From NCBI RefSeq assembly GCF_028610705.1, contig NZ_JAQQWT010000023.1, positions 1 to 50,609 of the forward strand: DNA of 50,609 bases, in the 5' to 3' direction. Shown here piece by piece: positions 26,264 through 34,797 of the stretch. The position numbers and the translations under genes are program-made. This DNA is from Halalkalibacter alkalisediminis (GTDB taxonomy: Bacteria > Bacillota > Bacilli > Bacillales > Bacillaceae_D). Below the pieces are notes generated by a model, which ran no database searches, was not told the DNA's origin, and saw nothing but the letters and a program-made list of their open reading frames with translations. How positions within the stretch are numbered: position 1 is the first letter of the stretch; each line of letters begins with the position of its first letter.

Positions 26264-27637
26264 TCACGCAGATTCTGTTATGCTCTTAAATAGTTGTTTA
26301 TGAATGGCATACGCTGTCTCCTTGCCTTGTTGAGCTGCGGAAACAACCATTGCTTCACCTTGTCCTTTACCAAAGATAACATCACCACATGCAAAGACTT
26401 TTTCATTTGATGTTTGGAAGGTTTCTTGATTTATTTTTACGACCCCACCGTCATGTTGCAAACCAAATTGTTCGATCAACTGAATGTATCGAGATTGACC
26501 AATGGCCTTAATAACAGCGTCTACCTGTAAAGTAAATTCTGAACCTTTTACAGGTAGAGGACGACGACGACCATCTTCACTTGGGTCCGCTAATTCCATT
26601 TTGATACACTCAATTGCTTTCACTTTACCATTTTCATCACCGATTAATCGTCTTGGAGCTGTTAACCAACGGAATTCAACACCTTCTTGCTTAGCAAACT
26701 CATACTCAAAGTCATAAGCCGTCATTTCGTCTTCGGTTCTACGGTATAGGATTTTGACATTTTCTGCACCTAACCGAACAGAACAAGTAGCACCGTCAAT
26801 GGCTGTATTGCCTGCGCCAATAACAACAGCACGTTTTCCTACTAAATGATTTGAGATTTCCTCTGACTTTGTTCCCTTCACAAAATCAATAGCATCATAC
26901 ACACCTTCTAGTTCTTCTCCCTCAATCCCGAGATTAGGTACGCTTGACATTCCAATAGCCAACACAATAACGTCGAAATCTTCAGTTAATTGTTCGACTG
27001 AGATATCTTTGCCAACTCTTGTATTCGTTCGGATATCTACTTCTAATGTTTTCACCTGATCTACTTCCCAGAACGAAATAGCTTGAGGTAAACGGAAAGA
27101 AACGATCCCATACGTATTTAAACCACCAGCTTTTTCTTCCGCTTCAAAAATGGTTACTTGATAGCCTAACAATGCAAGTTCACGAGCAGCAGATAAACCA
27201 GCAGGTCCACCGCCTACAATCGCGACTGTTTTTCCATTTTTCTGACCAGGTTTAAATAATACTTGTTCATTTTTAATCGCCCAATCAGTTGCATACCTCT
27301 GTAAATTGCCAATCATAATCGGTTTCGTACTATGGTTAAGAACACAAGCCCCTTCGCATAGTTCTTCAGTTGGACAGACTCTCGCACAGCTTGCTCCTAT
27401 TGGGTTTGCTGTCATAATTGTTTTTGCAGACCCTTTTAAATTTCCAGATGCTATTTTTTTAATAAAGGATGGGATATCAATTCCAGTAGGGCAAGCGGTA
27501 ATACAGGGAGCATCATAGCAATATAAACATCTGTTAGCCTCTTCAATCGCTTCTTGATTGGCTAAACCTAGATGGGCTTCTTCAAAATTTTTCTTTATAT
27601 CTAATAATGATGTATGTTTTGCGCTTTTATGATCCAA
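26264..27637 (-). CDS. preT: NAD-dependent dihydropyrimidine dehydrogenase, PreT subunit
   Basis: 457 residues. The N-terminal ~120 residues carry cysteine clusters for [4Fe-4S] centres (ANRCLYCYDAPCITACPTGIDIP, ASCARVCPTEELCEGAC), followed by two dinucleotide-binding domains: FAD (VAIVGGGPAGLSAARELA) and NADH (AVVIGAGNTAIDGA), and the FAD-contacting FACGDVIFGKGQGEAMVV. PreT passes electrons from NADH to PreA. The start is TTG at 27637 with AAAGGAGG 8 nt before. It lies between beta-ureidopropionase (hairpin in the gap) and preA. Confidence 0.93.
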   Translation of the reverse strand: MDHKSAKHTSLLDIKKNFEEAHLGLANQEAIEEANRCLYCYDAPCITACPTGIDIPSFIKKIASGNLKGSAKTIMTANPIGASCARVCPTEELCEGACVLNHSTKPIMIGNLQRYATDWAIKNEQVLFKPGQKNGKTVAIVGGGPAGLSAARELALLGYQVTIFEAEEKAGGLNTYGIVSFRLPQAISFWEVDQVKTLEVDIRTNTRVGKDISVEQLTEDFDVIVLAIGMSSVPNLGIEGEELEGVYDAIDFVKGTKSEEISNHLVGKRAVVIGAGNTAIDGATCSVRLGAENVKILYRRTEDEMTAYDFEYEFAKQEGVEFRWLTAPRRLIGDENGKVKAIECIKMELADPSEDGRRRPLPVKGSEFTLQVDAVIKAIGQSRYIQLIEQFGLQHDGGVVKINQETFQTSNEKVFACGDVIFGKGQGEAMVVSAAQQGKETAYAIHKQLFKSITESA

Positions 27638-27675
27638 TAGAAATGCCTCCTTTACAAAATAGTTGCTATTAATAA

Positions 27676-27729
27676 AATGGGTTTCACATAGATACTTCTT
27701 TCTTACTACTAATCTATGTAAAACCCATT
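27676..27729 (-). terminator. Long hairpin between beta-ureidopropionase and preT, weak terminator
   Basis: AATGGGTTTcACATAGA pairs with TCTATGTaAAACCCATT (one mismatch) around a ~20-nt loop; on the minus strand TTTTATT follows. It starts 12 nt after the beta-ureidopropionase stop. With the poor T-tract it may only reduce read-through into preT. Confidence 0.6.
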
Positions 27730-27741
27730 AGGTCCATTTAC

Positions 27742-28632
27742 TTATGGAAGAAGAGAAGTCATTTCTTCGTAAGTCTCCGGGCGGCGGTCGCGATAAAATT
27801 GCCAAGTATCTCTCACTTCACGTATAAGTTTTTTATTCATCTCGCCAATTATGACCTCATCTTCATCTCTGCTTCCGATAGAAACAAAGCTTCCTCTTGG
27901 GTCCACTAAATACGATTGTCCATAGAACTCCCCCATCTTCCAAGGCCCTTCTATCCCAACACGATTGATTGCTCCGACATAGTAACCGTTGGCTACTGCA
28001 TGTGCTGGTTGCTCTAACTTCCAAAGATACTCTGATAATCCAGCTACGGTTGCTGAAGGATTAAATACAATTTCAGCTCCTTTTAATCCGAGTAGTCTAG
28101 CACCCTCTGGAAAATGTCGATCATAGCAAATATAAACACCTACTTTGGCAAAAGCCGTATCAAATACTGGATACCCTAAGTTACCTGGCTTGAAGTAGTA
28201 TTTCTCCCAAAAACCATGTCCTTCATTACCAACTCCAACTTGAGGAATGTGTTGCTTACGGTATTTACCAAGATAAGAACCATCTGCGTCAATTACAGCA
28301 GCTGTATTATAATAAGTGGCAATCCCTTCACGCTCATAGATTGGGAGAACGATCACAATACCTAGTTCCTTAGCCAAATCTTGAAAGCGTCTCGTTGTAG
28401 GGCCATTCGGAATTTCTTCTGCAGCATCATACCATTTTGAGTTTTGCTCAGAGCAAAAGTAAGGTCCATAGAAAATTTCTTGCAAACATACAATTTGTGC
28501 TCCTTTATCTTTTGCCTCTTTTACTAAATTGATATGTTTCCCAATCGCTTTTTCCTTATGAACCTCAACAGGCTCATCCCCATGTACATCATTAGAAGCT
28601 TGAATAAGGCCTATTTTCACAGTATCTGACAT
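27742..28632 (-). CDS. Beta-ureidopropionase / N-carbamoyl-beta-alanine amidohydrolase (nitrilase fold)
   Basis: 296 residues of the nitrilase superfamily. The triad is Glu in VCLQEIFYGPYFC, Lys in YRKQHIPQVG and Cys in VGVYICYDRHFPEGARL. The FYGPYFCSEQ and YICYDRHFPEGAR forms and the family length (~290) match bacterial N-carbamoyl-beta-alanine and N-carbamoylputrescine hydrolases. Beside preTA and dihydropyrimidinase the first is far more likely: it yields beta-alanine (or beta-aminoisobutyrate), CO2 and ammonia. Ribosome site AAGGGGG. It is the first gene of the minus-strand cluster, after a long non-coding region. Confidence 0.88.
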   Translation of the reverse strand: MSDTVKIGLIQASNDVHGDEPVEVHKEKAIGKHINLVKEAKDKGAQIVCLQEIFYGPYFCSEQNSKWYDAAEEIPNGPTTRRFQDLAKELGIVIVLPIYEREGIATYYNTAAVIDADGSYLGKYRKQHIPQVGVGNEGHGFWEKYYFKPGNLGYPVFDTAFAKVGVYICYDRHFPEGARLLGLKGAEIVFNPSATVAGLSEYLWKLEQPAHAVANGYYVGAINRVGIEGPWKMGEFYGQSYLVDPRGSFVSIGSRDEDEVIIGEMNKKLIREVRDTWQFYRDRRPETYEEMTSLLP

Positions 28633-29183
28633 AACAATTCCCCCTTAATACCTCAGTATATTTATAGAAGAAACTCTATAGTAAGCTAACATCTCTTACT
28701 ACAAATGAGTTCATCATAAGGTTCATGGCGGTACTTGTATCAATTACTACACCCTAAAACTGAATTCAATTTCAGTTGATCATTAGCTACTTTCATACTA
28801 TTGTTATGTAAATCCTAGTGAACTCTGATTTAATTCTACTTTTAATCCTAGGCTATTACACTATACATATTGTTAAATAGTCCAATTCAATTATTTATCA
28901 ATATGTAAAATAGACATCACCCTTTCATTCAAGAATATTATCCTTTCAAACTAATAATGTTAGTCTATCTCACACCTCACCTAGGATTACTAAAGTTATA
29001 GCATATATCATTTGCGAAAATTGCAAAAATATAGGAGGTGTTGAAAATAAACAGTTAGAAATACTCACAATCTATTTTTTTACATCAAAAAGACCTTGCC
29101 ACAACCCCTAGGACTCAGAATAATCTCTACAAATCCTCAAACATACGAAACTCATCCTCTGGTTCTGAAGAAAATAAGAAAGC
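28633..29183. promoter_or_regulatory. Long upstream region of the pyrimidine operon with repeated CCTAGGATTA motifs
   Basis: No gene is visible. The region is AT-rich. TAATCCTAGG (28843-28852) and CCTAGGATTA (28980-28989) are an exact inverted repeat 127 bp apart, and a partial third copy AAATCCTAG lies at 28810-28818. They could be operator sites for the pyrimidine regulator. A plus-strand GGAGG near 29034 precedes no open frame. Confidence 0.4.
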
Positions 29184-29213
29184 AAAAAATCAACTACCTA
29201 ATAGCAGTTGATT
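29184..29213 (-). terminator. Terminator after the SET-domain gene
   Basis: On the minus strand ATCAACT (29206-29212 complement) and AGTTGAT pair around a ten-base loop, then TTTTTT. It lies ~115 nt after the gene's stop. Confidence 0.7.
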
Positions 29214-29327
29214 CGATTCTTCATCCTCATTCTGTTGTTGAGTTTTTCGTATAGTTAGATCGGTTTCCCTGTTTGAGAAAAAGATGAAAAAATGGTTTCC
29301 CAACCAATTGTATTAAACAACTATCAT

Positions 29328-29735
29328 TTAATCACTTTCCTGTTCAGCTTTTTCATCATCATTCTCTAGAAACCAAAGGGGACTCATATTATCCACTTCG
29401 CCATTATAATTAATTAAAATTTCTTCTCCAGCTTTTATATCTTGATACGCATAATAGTTAAATGTATGGCTTTCAAAATCAATATCATACGTTGCATTAG
29501 GTTCATACGAGTGATTAAACAACATCCCGTATCCCAACACAACTGCTGAGTGATTTTTTCCATATTCATACACATAATCCGCCAGGGTCGTTTCCTGTAT
29601 AAGAATATGTTCTTCATTTAGATAAGGGATAACAGGAGCTACGTGTATCAGCTCTCCTTTAGTGATATCTCGCGTTGCGAATACCCCTCTATTAAACTCC
29701 CCTGTACTGAGTTTGGACGTCTTGACTTCAATCAT
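29328..29735 (-). CDS. SET-domain protein (candidate protein-lysine methyltransferase)
   Basis: 135 residues, essentially a bare SET domain. Its hallmarks are present: RGVFATRDITKGELIHVAPVI at the start, then YGMLFNHSYEPNATYDIDF with the NHS-PNA SAM-binding motif, and GEEILINYNGE, which supplies the catalytic Tyr region. The classical C-terminal post-SET cysteines are absent; the tail is acidic. SET enzymes methylate lysines with S-adenosylmethionine; the target in bacteria of this type is not known. AAGGTGATT precedes the ATG. It stands alone with its own terminator. Confidence 0.85.
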   Translation of the reverse strand: MIEVKTSKLSTGEFNRGVFATRDITKGELIHVAPVIPYLNEEHILIQETTLADYVYEYGKNHSAVVLGYGMLFNHSYEPNATYDIDFESHTFNYYAYQDIKAGEEILINYNGEVDNMSPLWFLENDDEKAEQESD

Positions 29736-29931
29736 TTGTAATCACCTTCACGTTCTTTATAATACGTTCTAAGTAGCATGTCTATTTATTCAAAAGGGTG
29801 GACTTGTTTATCATAACATATTCATTCGTATTCAATAAGATTTTACTGTAAATAGGAATGACTTAGATTCTTAAAGCCGAGCAATCCCCTATACAGAGTT
29901 AAAATGGTCACTCCGTCTTATATTACACTAA

Positions 29932-29967
29932 AAAAACTTGTCTAGATTCACCCTAGACAAGTTTTTT
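29932..29967. terminator. Bidirectional terminator after the PHP phosphatase
   Basis: AAAAAACTTGTCTAG pairs with CTAGACAAGTTTTTT around a short loop. It ends the PHP gene on the minus strand and could also stop plus-strand transcripts. Confidence 0.85.
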
Positions 29968-29970
29968 AAC

Positions 29971-30792
29971 CTATATAACAATAGATTGTTTCTCTTTATT
30001 AATAAAGTAATTCATCTCTTTAAAGCCTATTTCCTTCAGTCTTTTCTGTACTTCCTCAAATTCGTCCCCTACTCGGTTAGGATGATGCGCATCCGATCCG
30101 AAGGTTACACCGACGTTGTGAAACAACGCTCTCTCCAGTATGTCATCTGCGGGATACCAACCACCAGAATCCTTTGTTTTACCAGACGTATTGATTTCAA
30201 TTACTACCCCTTGCTCTCCAATCACACGTAACGTATGATCGATCGCAGCCACTTGTATACTCGAAAATTCTGGATAATACCCCTTCATGGCATCAATGTG
30301 TCCAAGAATCTGGAACAACCCACTGCGCGCAGAATGTTCAATTAGACTATAATAGTTTTCTTTTGTTTTGACTTTCTGAGCATTCGTTAATCCGTCCCAA
30401 CGTCCCTTTTTAAAAATACTAATATTATCAACGAAATGAACAGAACCAATCACATAATCAAACGGCTGCTCCTTTAGCGCTTGTTTGTACACTTCACTAC
30501 TTTCTGGAAAAAAATCACTTTCTATTCCTAAAAGAACCTCAATTTGATCCGCATACACCTCTTTTAAACGCAAAACTTCCTCAATATACTGAGCGAAACC
30601 CGATTTTGCCATAGTAATACGTGGAAAAGGTTGATCTTGATCACTGTGAAAATACGGGGTGTGATCAGATATTCCTATGATTTGCAACCCTTTTTCTATT
30701 GCTGACCTCACATAATCTTCAATCGTACCAATTGCATGACCACACATCTCATTATGGGTATGTAAATCAAATTTCACAGAAGGATTTGTCAT
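29971..30792 (-). CDS. Histidinol-phosphatase-like PHP hydrolase
   Basis: 273 residues of the PHP family. The metal ligands are seen in DLHTHNEMCGHAIGTIEDY at the N-terminus (HxH plus H), IIGISDHTPY, DYVIGSVHFVD, LFQILGHIDAM and, at the end, TFGSDAHHPNRVGD. The layout and length match HisJ/HisK-type histidinol phosphatases, which make histidinol from its phosphate. No his genes are near, and this family also contains other phosphoesterases, so the substrate is probable, not sure. GAAAGGAGC precedes the ATG. Confidence 0.85.
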   Translation of the reverse strand: MTNPSVKFDLHTHNEMCGHAIGTIEDYVRSAIEKGLQIIGISDHTPYFHSDQDQPFPRITMAKSGFAQYIEEVLRLKEVYADQIEVLLGIESDFFPESSEVYKQALKEQPFDYVIGSVHFVDNISIFKKGRWDGLTNAQKVKTKENYYSLIEHSARSGLFQILGHIDAMKGYYPEFSSIQVAAIDHTLRVIGEQGVVIEINTSGKTKDSGGWYPADDILERALFHNVGVTFGSDAHHPNRVGDEFEEVQKRLKEIGFKEMNYFINKEKQSIVI

Positions 30793-31045
30793 AAATAGCT
30801 CCTTTCAAAACTTTCCTATCGTTTAAGTATAAGGAGATGAAACATGACTTACAAGGTCATTAGGAAAATTTGGTAATGTTTTATACATTTGGACTTGGAA
30901 AAGACTAAGAGGCAAGGTTAGAGATCTCATTCATATGAAAGAAGAATGAAAGCACTAACTGTGTGATATATCCCATTTTTCAATCCTAAAAACTACTAAA
31001 CTACTAGTATAAAAGTTATAACGATAACATAAAGAGGTGCTTTAA

Positions 31046-32353
31046 ATGTTGAAATTGACGAAAATAACTCATAAATTAGGCTTAATCATTCTATCAATGA
31101 TGCTTTTATGTATTACTTCCATTTGTTTTTCTAATTACAAAATTACGTACGATAAGGTGAAAGAAGCGGTTGTATGGGTGTGCCAATATTACAACCGGTT
31201 TATTGGATCCTTTAGTGATGGAACAATTAGCAAATGGAGATTTTTCTGCCGCTGCACAAACAGGTGATATAATCAGTTGGACTGTTGAGCACAAAGATAT
31301 CTTTAGTGCTCAATACATATTATCTTTGGACGAAACCCTTCTAGCAGCTGATGAAAATTACAACAACAAGGCTTTACTTATGGTGACTCTTTTTATATCG
31401 AGGATGAAGCGCTTTTCCACCTCAAATAGACGAACTCATTCTAAGTTTTAACAGGCTAGTTACCAATTTCAAAACGATTCTAATAGAAGTTGGATCAAAT
31501 TCCGGTCTTGTTTTTGAATCATCTAAAGTGATCTCTCAAGGGTCAGAGCAAGTGAGTCATTCAGTAGAGAAAATCTCAGACCACTTACAAGAAGTAGCAA
31601 CAGGAAACACAGTACAAGCCGATAATACGATAACGATCAATCAATCCATTTCAACGATTTCAAATGAATTTGATCGAATTGGAGAAATGATCAAATGAGT
31701 GTCACACTCGTCAAATGTTACAACCATTCAAGCTAATGAAGGGAATGTGATTGTTGAAAAAGCAATCGAACAAATGCATTCTATTGACAAACATACTGAT
31801 TCTACTGTTCAAGTCATTCTAAACCTGAATAATAAAGCAAATGAAATTCAAGAAATCGTTTCACTCATAACAGGTTTTGCTGAACAAACGAATTTACTGG
31901 CTTTAAATGCTTCTATTGAAGCAGCACGTGCAGGTAGGCACGGGGCTGGTTTTGCCGTTGTTGCTTCTCTCATTAATCAAATTAAGAACGAAACCAAGGT
32001 AGCCGTTACCGTTACAGAACAAGGCAGTCAATCGGTAAAAGAAGGATTGTTACTAGTCAATCATGCAAACAATGCTTTTAAAGAAATATCTACTTCTATC
32101 TTTGGCATTCCCAATGATATTAGCGAAGTCGACCAGCTTTCAAACGAGATTAACCGAAACATTCAAGAGATTGCTTCTTTTATAGACAACATCCAAACAA
32201 TCTCCATTCAAAACGCCGAAAATGTTCAATATGTGGCTGCTTCAACAGAGAAGCAATCTGTCACGATGCAATAGATTATTACTTCTATTAATGATCTTGT
32301 CCACACAGCAGAAATTTTACAAACAGAAATAAACCGATTTAAAACGAACTAAA
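31046..32353 (+). pseudogene. Methyl-accepting chemotaxis protein, disrupted
   Basis: An AGAGGTGC site and ATG lead into a first membrane helix (KLGLIILSMMLLCITSICF). The frame then shifts near 31165 to GCANITTGLLDP and EHKDIFSAQYILSLDETLLAAD, shifts again to GDSFYIEDEALFHL and stops. The rest of the sensor domain, the second helix and HAMP are missing. The cytoplasmic part resumes (31500 on), with an in-frame TGA at ~31696 and a TAG at ~32272. The tip of the signalling hairpin is shortened: AEQTNLLALNASIEAARAGRHGAGFAVVAS runs straight into LINQIKNET, lacking the usual DEVRKLAEQS stretch. It can give no working receptor. Confidence 0.9.
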
Positions 32354-32368
32354 ACATCCTGACTTACG

Positions 32369-32412
32369 AAGGGATTCTCACTTTACAGTTGCAGTAAGAA
32401 TCCCTTTCTCTT
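32369..32412 (+). terminator. Terminator after the broken chemoreceptor gene
   Basis: AAGGGATTCT (32369-32378) pairs with AGAATCCCTT (32397-32406), followed by TCTCTTTT. Confidence 0.8.
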
Positions 32413-32527
32413 TTATGGTCAGCTAGGCTCAATATCGGTCATTACTAGAAACTACTGCTTATCCCATAGATTAATCAATTTTAGATTCTCATTTTTAGTG
32501 AGCAGCACATCAAGTTACTCCAAACAA

Positions 32528-32869
32528 TTAATCCTTCTTTCTAATCATCAACCTCTGTTGTTTCCGTAGCAACTTCGCCGTCAATTCAAAGAACCATTGC
32601 TCGTCTCGAGTGGAGAGCGCTAAATCTATTAAATTGAGAAGTTCTCCTTCTACATATTCTGAAAATATAGGTTGTTTCTCAACTGTCTTTTCATTTAGCT
32701 TAATCGTTCTTCCTTTAAATCTTAAATTATCACTATCAATGACAAAGACCTTTACTATGGTGTTCAACGGCTCAATTATTTCTATATATCCATGTACAAT
32801 TTCTCCATTATACGATTTTCCTATAACCCAATCTCCCACTTTAAAACCTTTCTTGTTATAGGTTTCCAC
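32528..32869 (-). CDS. IDEAL-domain protein
   Basis: 113 residues. The C-terminal third holds an IDEAL-type motif, LLNLIDLALSTRDEQWFFELTAKL, close to the family pattern LIDxALxxxDxxWFxxL. The N-terminal ~60 residues are a beta-rich domain (FKVGDWVIGKSYNGEIVHGYIEII) of the kind found with IDEAL in Bacillus regulatory proteins such as ComK-related adaptors. The motif is a short protein-protein docking segment in Firmicutes; the partner is unknown. Start GTG at 32869 with GGTGAG upstream. It stands alone. Confidence 0.78.
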   Translation of the reverse strand: METYNKKGFKVGDWVIGKSYNGEIVHGYIEIIEPLNTIVKVFVIDSDNLRFKGRTIKLNEKTVEKQPIFSEYVEGELLNLIDLALSTRDEQWFFELTAKLLRKQQRLMIRKKD

Positions 32870-33573
32870 TATCTCACCAACCTTTAAATACCTTGTTTGT
32901 TAACATATCCACCTTGTCACTTCTGAATTTAAAACCCTTTAATTATTATCATTCTATTCAGTTCCCTCTGCTTTTTCTTGGGCTTTTGTTATTTTGTTCG
33001 CGGTCTTGTCAATTCACCATAAATTATGGATAACATAGGAGCAGAGAACGAATGTGGTAAGCTAAGTAGAGGATGCAGGCAACAAAAAGCCTACTTATGT
33101 AGACTTCTTGTTCCTATTGTCTCAATCACGTCTATACTCAATCGTGCAATCTTGATTTCTTGAAAACATTGAAAACCACTCATTCCACAACACCCACATT
33201 TCAAGCGGAATCTTTCTTGTCATCGTGTATTAATTCATCCATCCTTTTTAATCATTTACGTACACTTTGTCCACAAAACTTTCGGATTCATGTAAGATTG
33301 GTACGTCTAGATGGCCTGCTTTGTTTCTTTCAATCCATTAAGCGATTGTCAATTTGATCTCCGGATTATTCTCAAACTCTCCACCACCCCAAAAATCATT
33401 TTCCTCCAAAAAGATCCTGACTGGGAACTCATAATCTGTTTTGACTTTAGGAGGAAATTGGACACTGTTCCTCATTGAAACCATAGGCATTGTGAAGGTG
33501 TTGACCAAGTCGCTATTAAAAACGGATACTTGCGAATAACACTGCTAGCACTTAAGACTAGCTTCGTTTTCAA
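32870..33573. other. Non-coding stretch between the IDEAL gene and the 5S terminator
   Basis: About 700 bp with no gene I can support. One short plus-strand frame at 33160-33357 lacks a ribosome site and coding-like composition. The sequence looks like decayed DNA next to the rRNA debris; I identify no remnant family. Confidence 0.4.
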
Positions 33574-33603
33574 CAAAAAAAGCATTCCTCAACGGAATGC
33601 TTT
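33574..33603 (-). terminator. Terminator after the lone 5S rRNA gene
   Basis: On the minus strand GCATTCC(G) and GGAATGC pair around a four-base loop and are followed by seven T's. The same hairpin, with small changes, follows the 5S remnants at 42.3 kb and 45.5 kb. Confidence 0.88.
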
Positions 33604-33608
33604 CAAAT

Positions 33609-33723
33609 TGCCTGGCAACGTCCTACTCTCACAAGGGGAACCCCCCAACTACCATCGGCGCAAAAGAGCTTAACGACCGTGTTCGGCATGAGAACGGGTG
33701 TGGCCTCTTCGCTATTGCCACCA
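33609..33723 (-). rRNA. 5S rRNA, solitary, downstream of SRP RNA
   Basis: Read on the minus strand the ~115 nt match Bacillus 5S rRNA along the whole length: GGTGGCAATAGCGAAGAGG at the 5' side, CACACCCGTTCTCATGCCGA, AACACGGTCGTTAAGCTC, GCGCCGATGGTAGTTGGGG, TGTGAGAGTAGGACG and TTGCCAGGC at the 3' end, which pairs with the 5' end. There is no 23S gene before it: the SRP RNA ends only ~17 nt upstream, so 5S can only come from the SRP transcript or an unseen promoter. Confidence 0.9.
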
Positions 33724-33740
33724 GCCTAAATATAGTAATA

Positions 33741-34007
33741 ACCGTGCACCTTTCATTGATACGGTCACATAAGTGTAACTCACGTAGCCAGCTCAATCAG
33801 AGCTACCTGCGGCACACAGAATGATCTACTTATGGCTGCTTCCTTCCGGATCTGACCAAATTCATAGATTTCTGTTGCGCAGACCCCGATGGTCATCACC
33901 GCTTGCATAAGGCAAACCTTACATGAGCCATACCGCTAAAAGGAATTCAACCCCGCTAAGGCGGATTGCGGGTTACAGGGCACCGCCAACTCCCCATCTA
34001 GCACGGT
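33741..34007 (-). ncRNA. Signal recognition particle RNA (scRNA)
   Basis: About 267 nt, close to the 271 nt of B. subtilis scRNA. On the minus strand the Alu-domain start TGGGGAGTTGGCGGTGCCCT follows CCGTGC, which pairs with GCACGG at the 3' end (34001-34006 with 33742-33747). The apical S domain shows the invariant GGTCAGATCCGGAAGGAAGC and TGCGCAAC motifs, and the 3' part has GTGCCGCAGGTAGC. The RNA binds Ffh (and the Alu-side protein HBsu in Bacillus) and directs membrane-protein export. There is no own terminator before the following 5S. A promoter candidate lies at 34126-34154. Confidence 0.92.
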
Positions 34008-34125
34008 ATGTATAAAAAATGAATTCTATGTTGTTTTTTAACCTGCTCTCACAGATGATTACCCGCATATAACTTCTTGATCCTAATAAAAGATCCAGTC
34101 GTTAACAGCGACTAGTAATACTATA

Positions 34126-34154
34126 ACACATTATATAATTCTACGCAAACTTAT
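34126..34154 (-). promoter_or_regulatory. Candidate sigma-A promoter of the SRP RNA
   Basis: On the minus strand TTGCGT, 17 bases, TATAGT. Transcription would start near 34120, giving a ~110-nt leader before the mature SRP RNA; B. subtilis scRNA is likewise made as a longer precursor. Confidence 0.55.
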
Positions 34155-34374
34155 ATGGCAGAGTATTTTATTTTTTAGCCTTTTACTTATAGGTATCTTC
34201 ACTTATCCGTCTCAAGTTGCAAGTATTATGTTCATTATTGCAGCTGTAGGTGTATTTTTCATATTCGAGACACTAATTTCAGATAAGAATAAGTCCTTTA
34301 GATTTGGTTTTGCAATAACTATTGCAATAATCTTCTTTCTAATTACATTTATAACGGTATTTGTTGTCAACTAA
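34141..34374 (+). pseudogene. Fragment of a small membrane-protein gene, no start codon
   Basis: A plus-strand frame gives hydrophobic segments LIWQSILFFSLLLIGIF, VASIMFIIAAVGVFFIFE and FGFAITIAIIFFLITFI, with short charged turns between, and ends in a TAA. No start codon or ribosome site is found upstream, where the SRP RNA promoter lies, so the 5' end seems lost at the junction with the SRP RNA. The family is not recognised. Confidence 0.45.
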
Positions 34375-34578
34375 TACTATGGAGGTATTACATTTCTTGT
34401 CGAATAGAGAAAGTTAAATCAAATAATCAAGCATTTAATCCCATGCTACCTCCTACTAATTATGAAAAGGTAGCATTAGTATTTGAACTCTTTTTTATGG
34501 GTGTTTTCGTATAGATTGTTGCTTTCTTAACCACACTGTATAAAGGTTGATAAAATGCAGTTTAGGAGGCGTTCAAGT

Positions 34579-34768
34579 ATGCAGAAAGATGTATATGAGG
34601 ATTTCAGCGAATTAACAAAATCAGGACAAATGGGATAACTACCTCTATAGGTTCCGTTGGCTCGAATTAGGAAAGGATTTAGCATTTGATAAACAGGTAG
34701 AGCAAATACTTATTTCAGCCTGTCAAAAATCAAACTATACAACTGTTGATAGTTTGAAAAGTGCATAA
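34579..34768 (+). pseudogene. Small gene with a frameshift, unknown function
   Basis: TAGGAGGC lies 9 nt before an ATG that opens MQKDVYEDFSELTKSGQ and stops after 19 codons. One base further the frame continues DKWDNYLYRFRWLELGKDL and then AFDKQVEQILISACQKS to a stop at 34768. The joined product of ~61 residues would be soluble and helical. A terminator follows at once. One indel at ~34632 explains everything; I do not recognise the family. Confidence 0.6.
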
Positions 34769-34797
34769 AAAATAACCTCATTTTTTGAGGTTATTTA
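34767..34797. terminator. Bidirectional terminator between convergent small genes
   Basis: AAATAACCTCA and TGAGGTTATTT pair around a T-rich loop. It serves the frameshifted plus-strand gene and the minus-strand gene ending at 34795. Confidence 0.8.

Noticed and set aside
29034-29060. GGAGGTGTTG on the plus strand, looking like a ribosome site and start
   Set aside because: The frame from the TTG stops after a few codons and no other start fits.
33160-33357. Plus-strand frame of 65 codons in the gap before the 5S gene
   Set aside because: No ribosome site, Ser/Thr/Leu-rich random composition, no neighbours in the same direction.
33597-33824. Plus-strand frame over 33.6-33.8 kb
   Set aside because: It lies on the opposite strand of the 5S and SRP RNA genes; the RNA genes explain this sequence.
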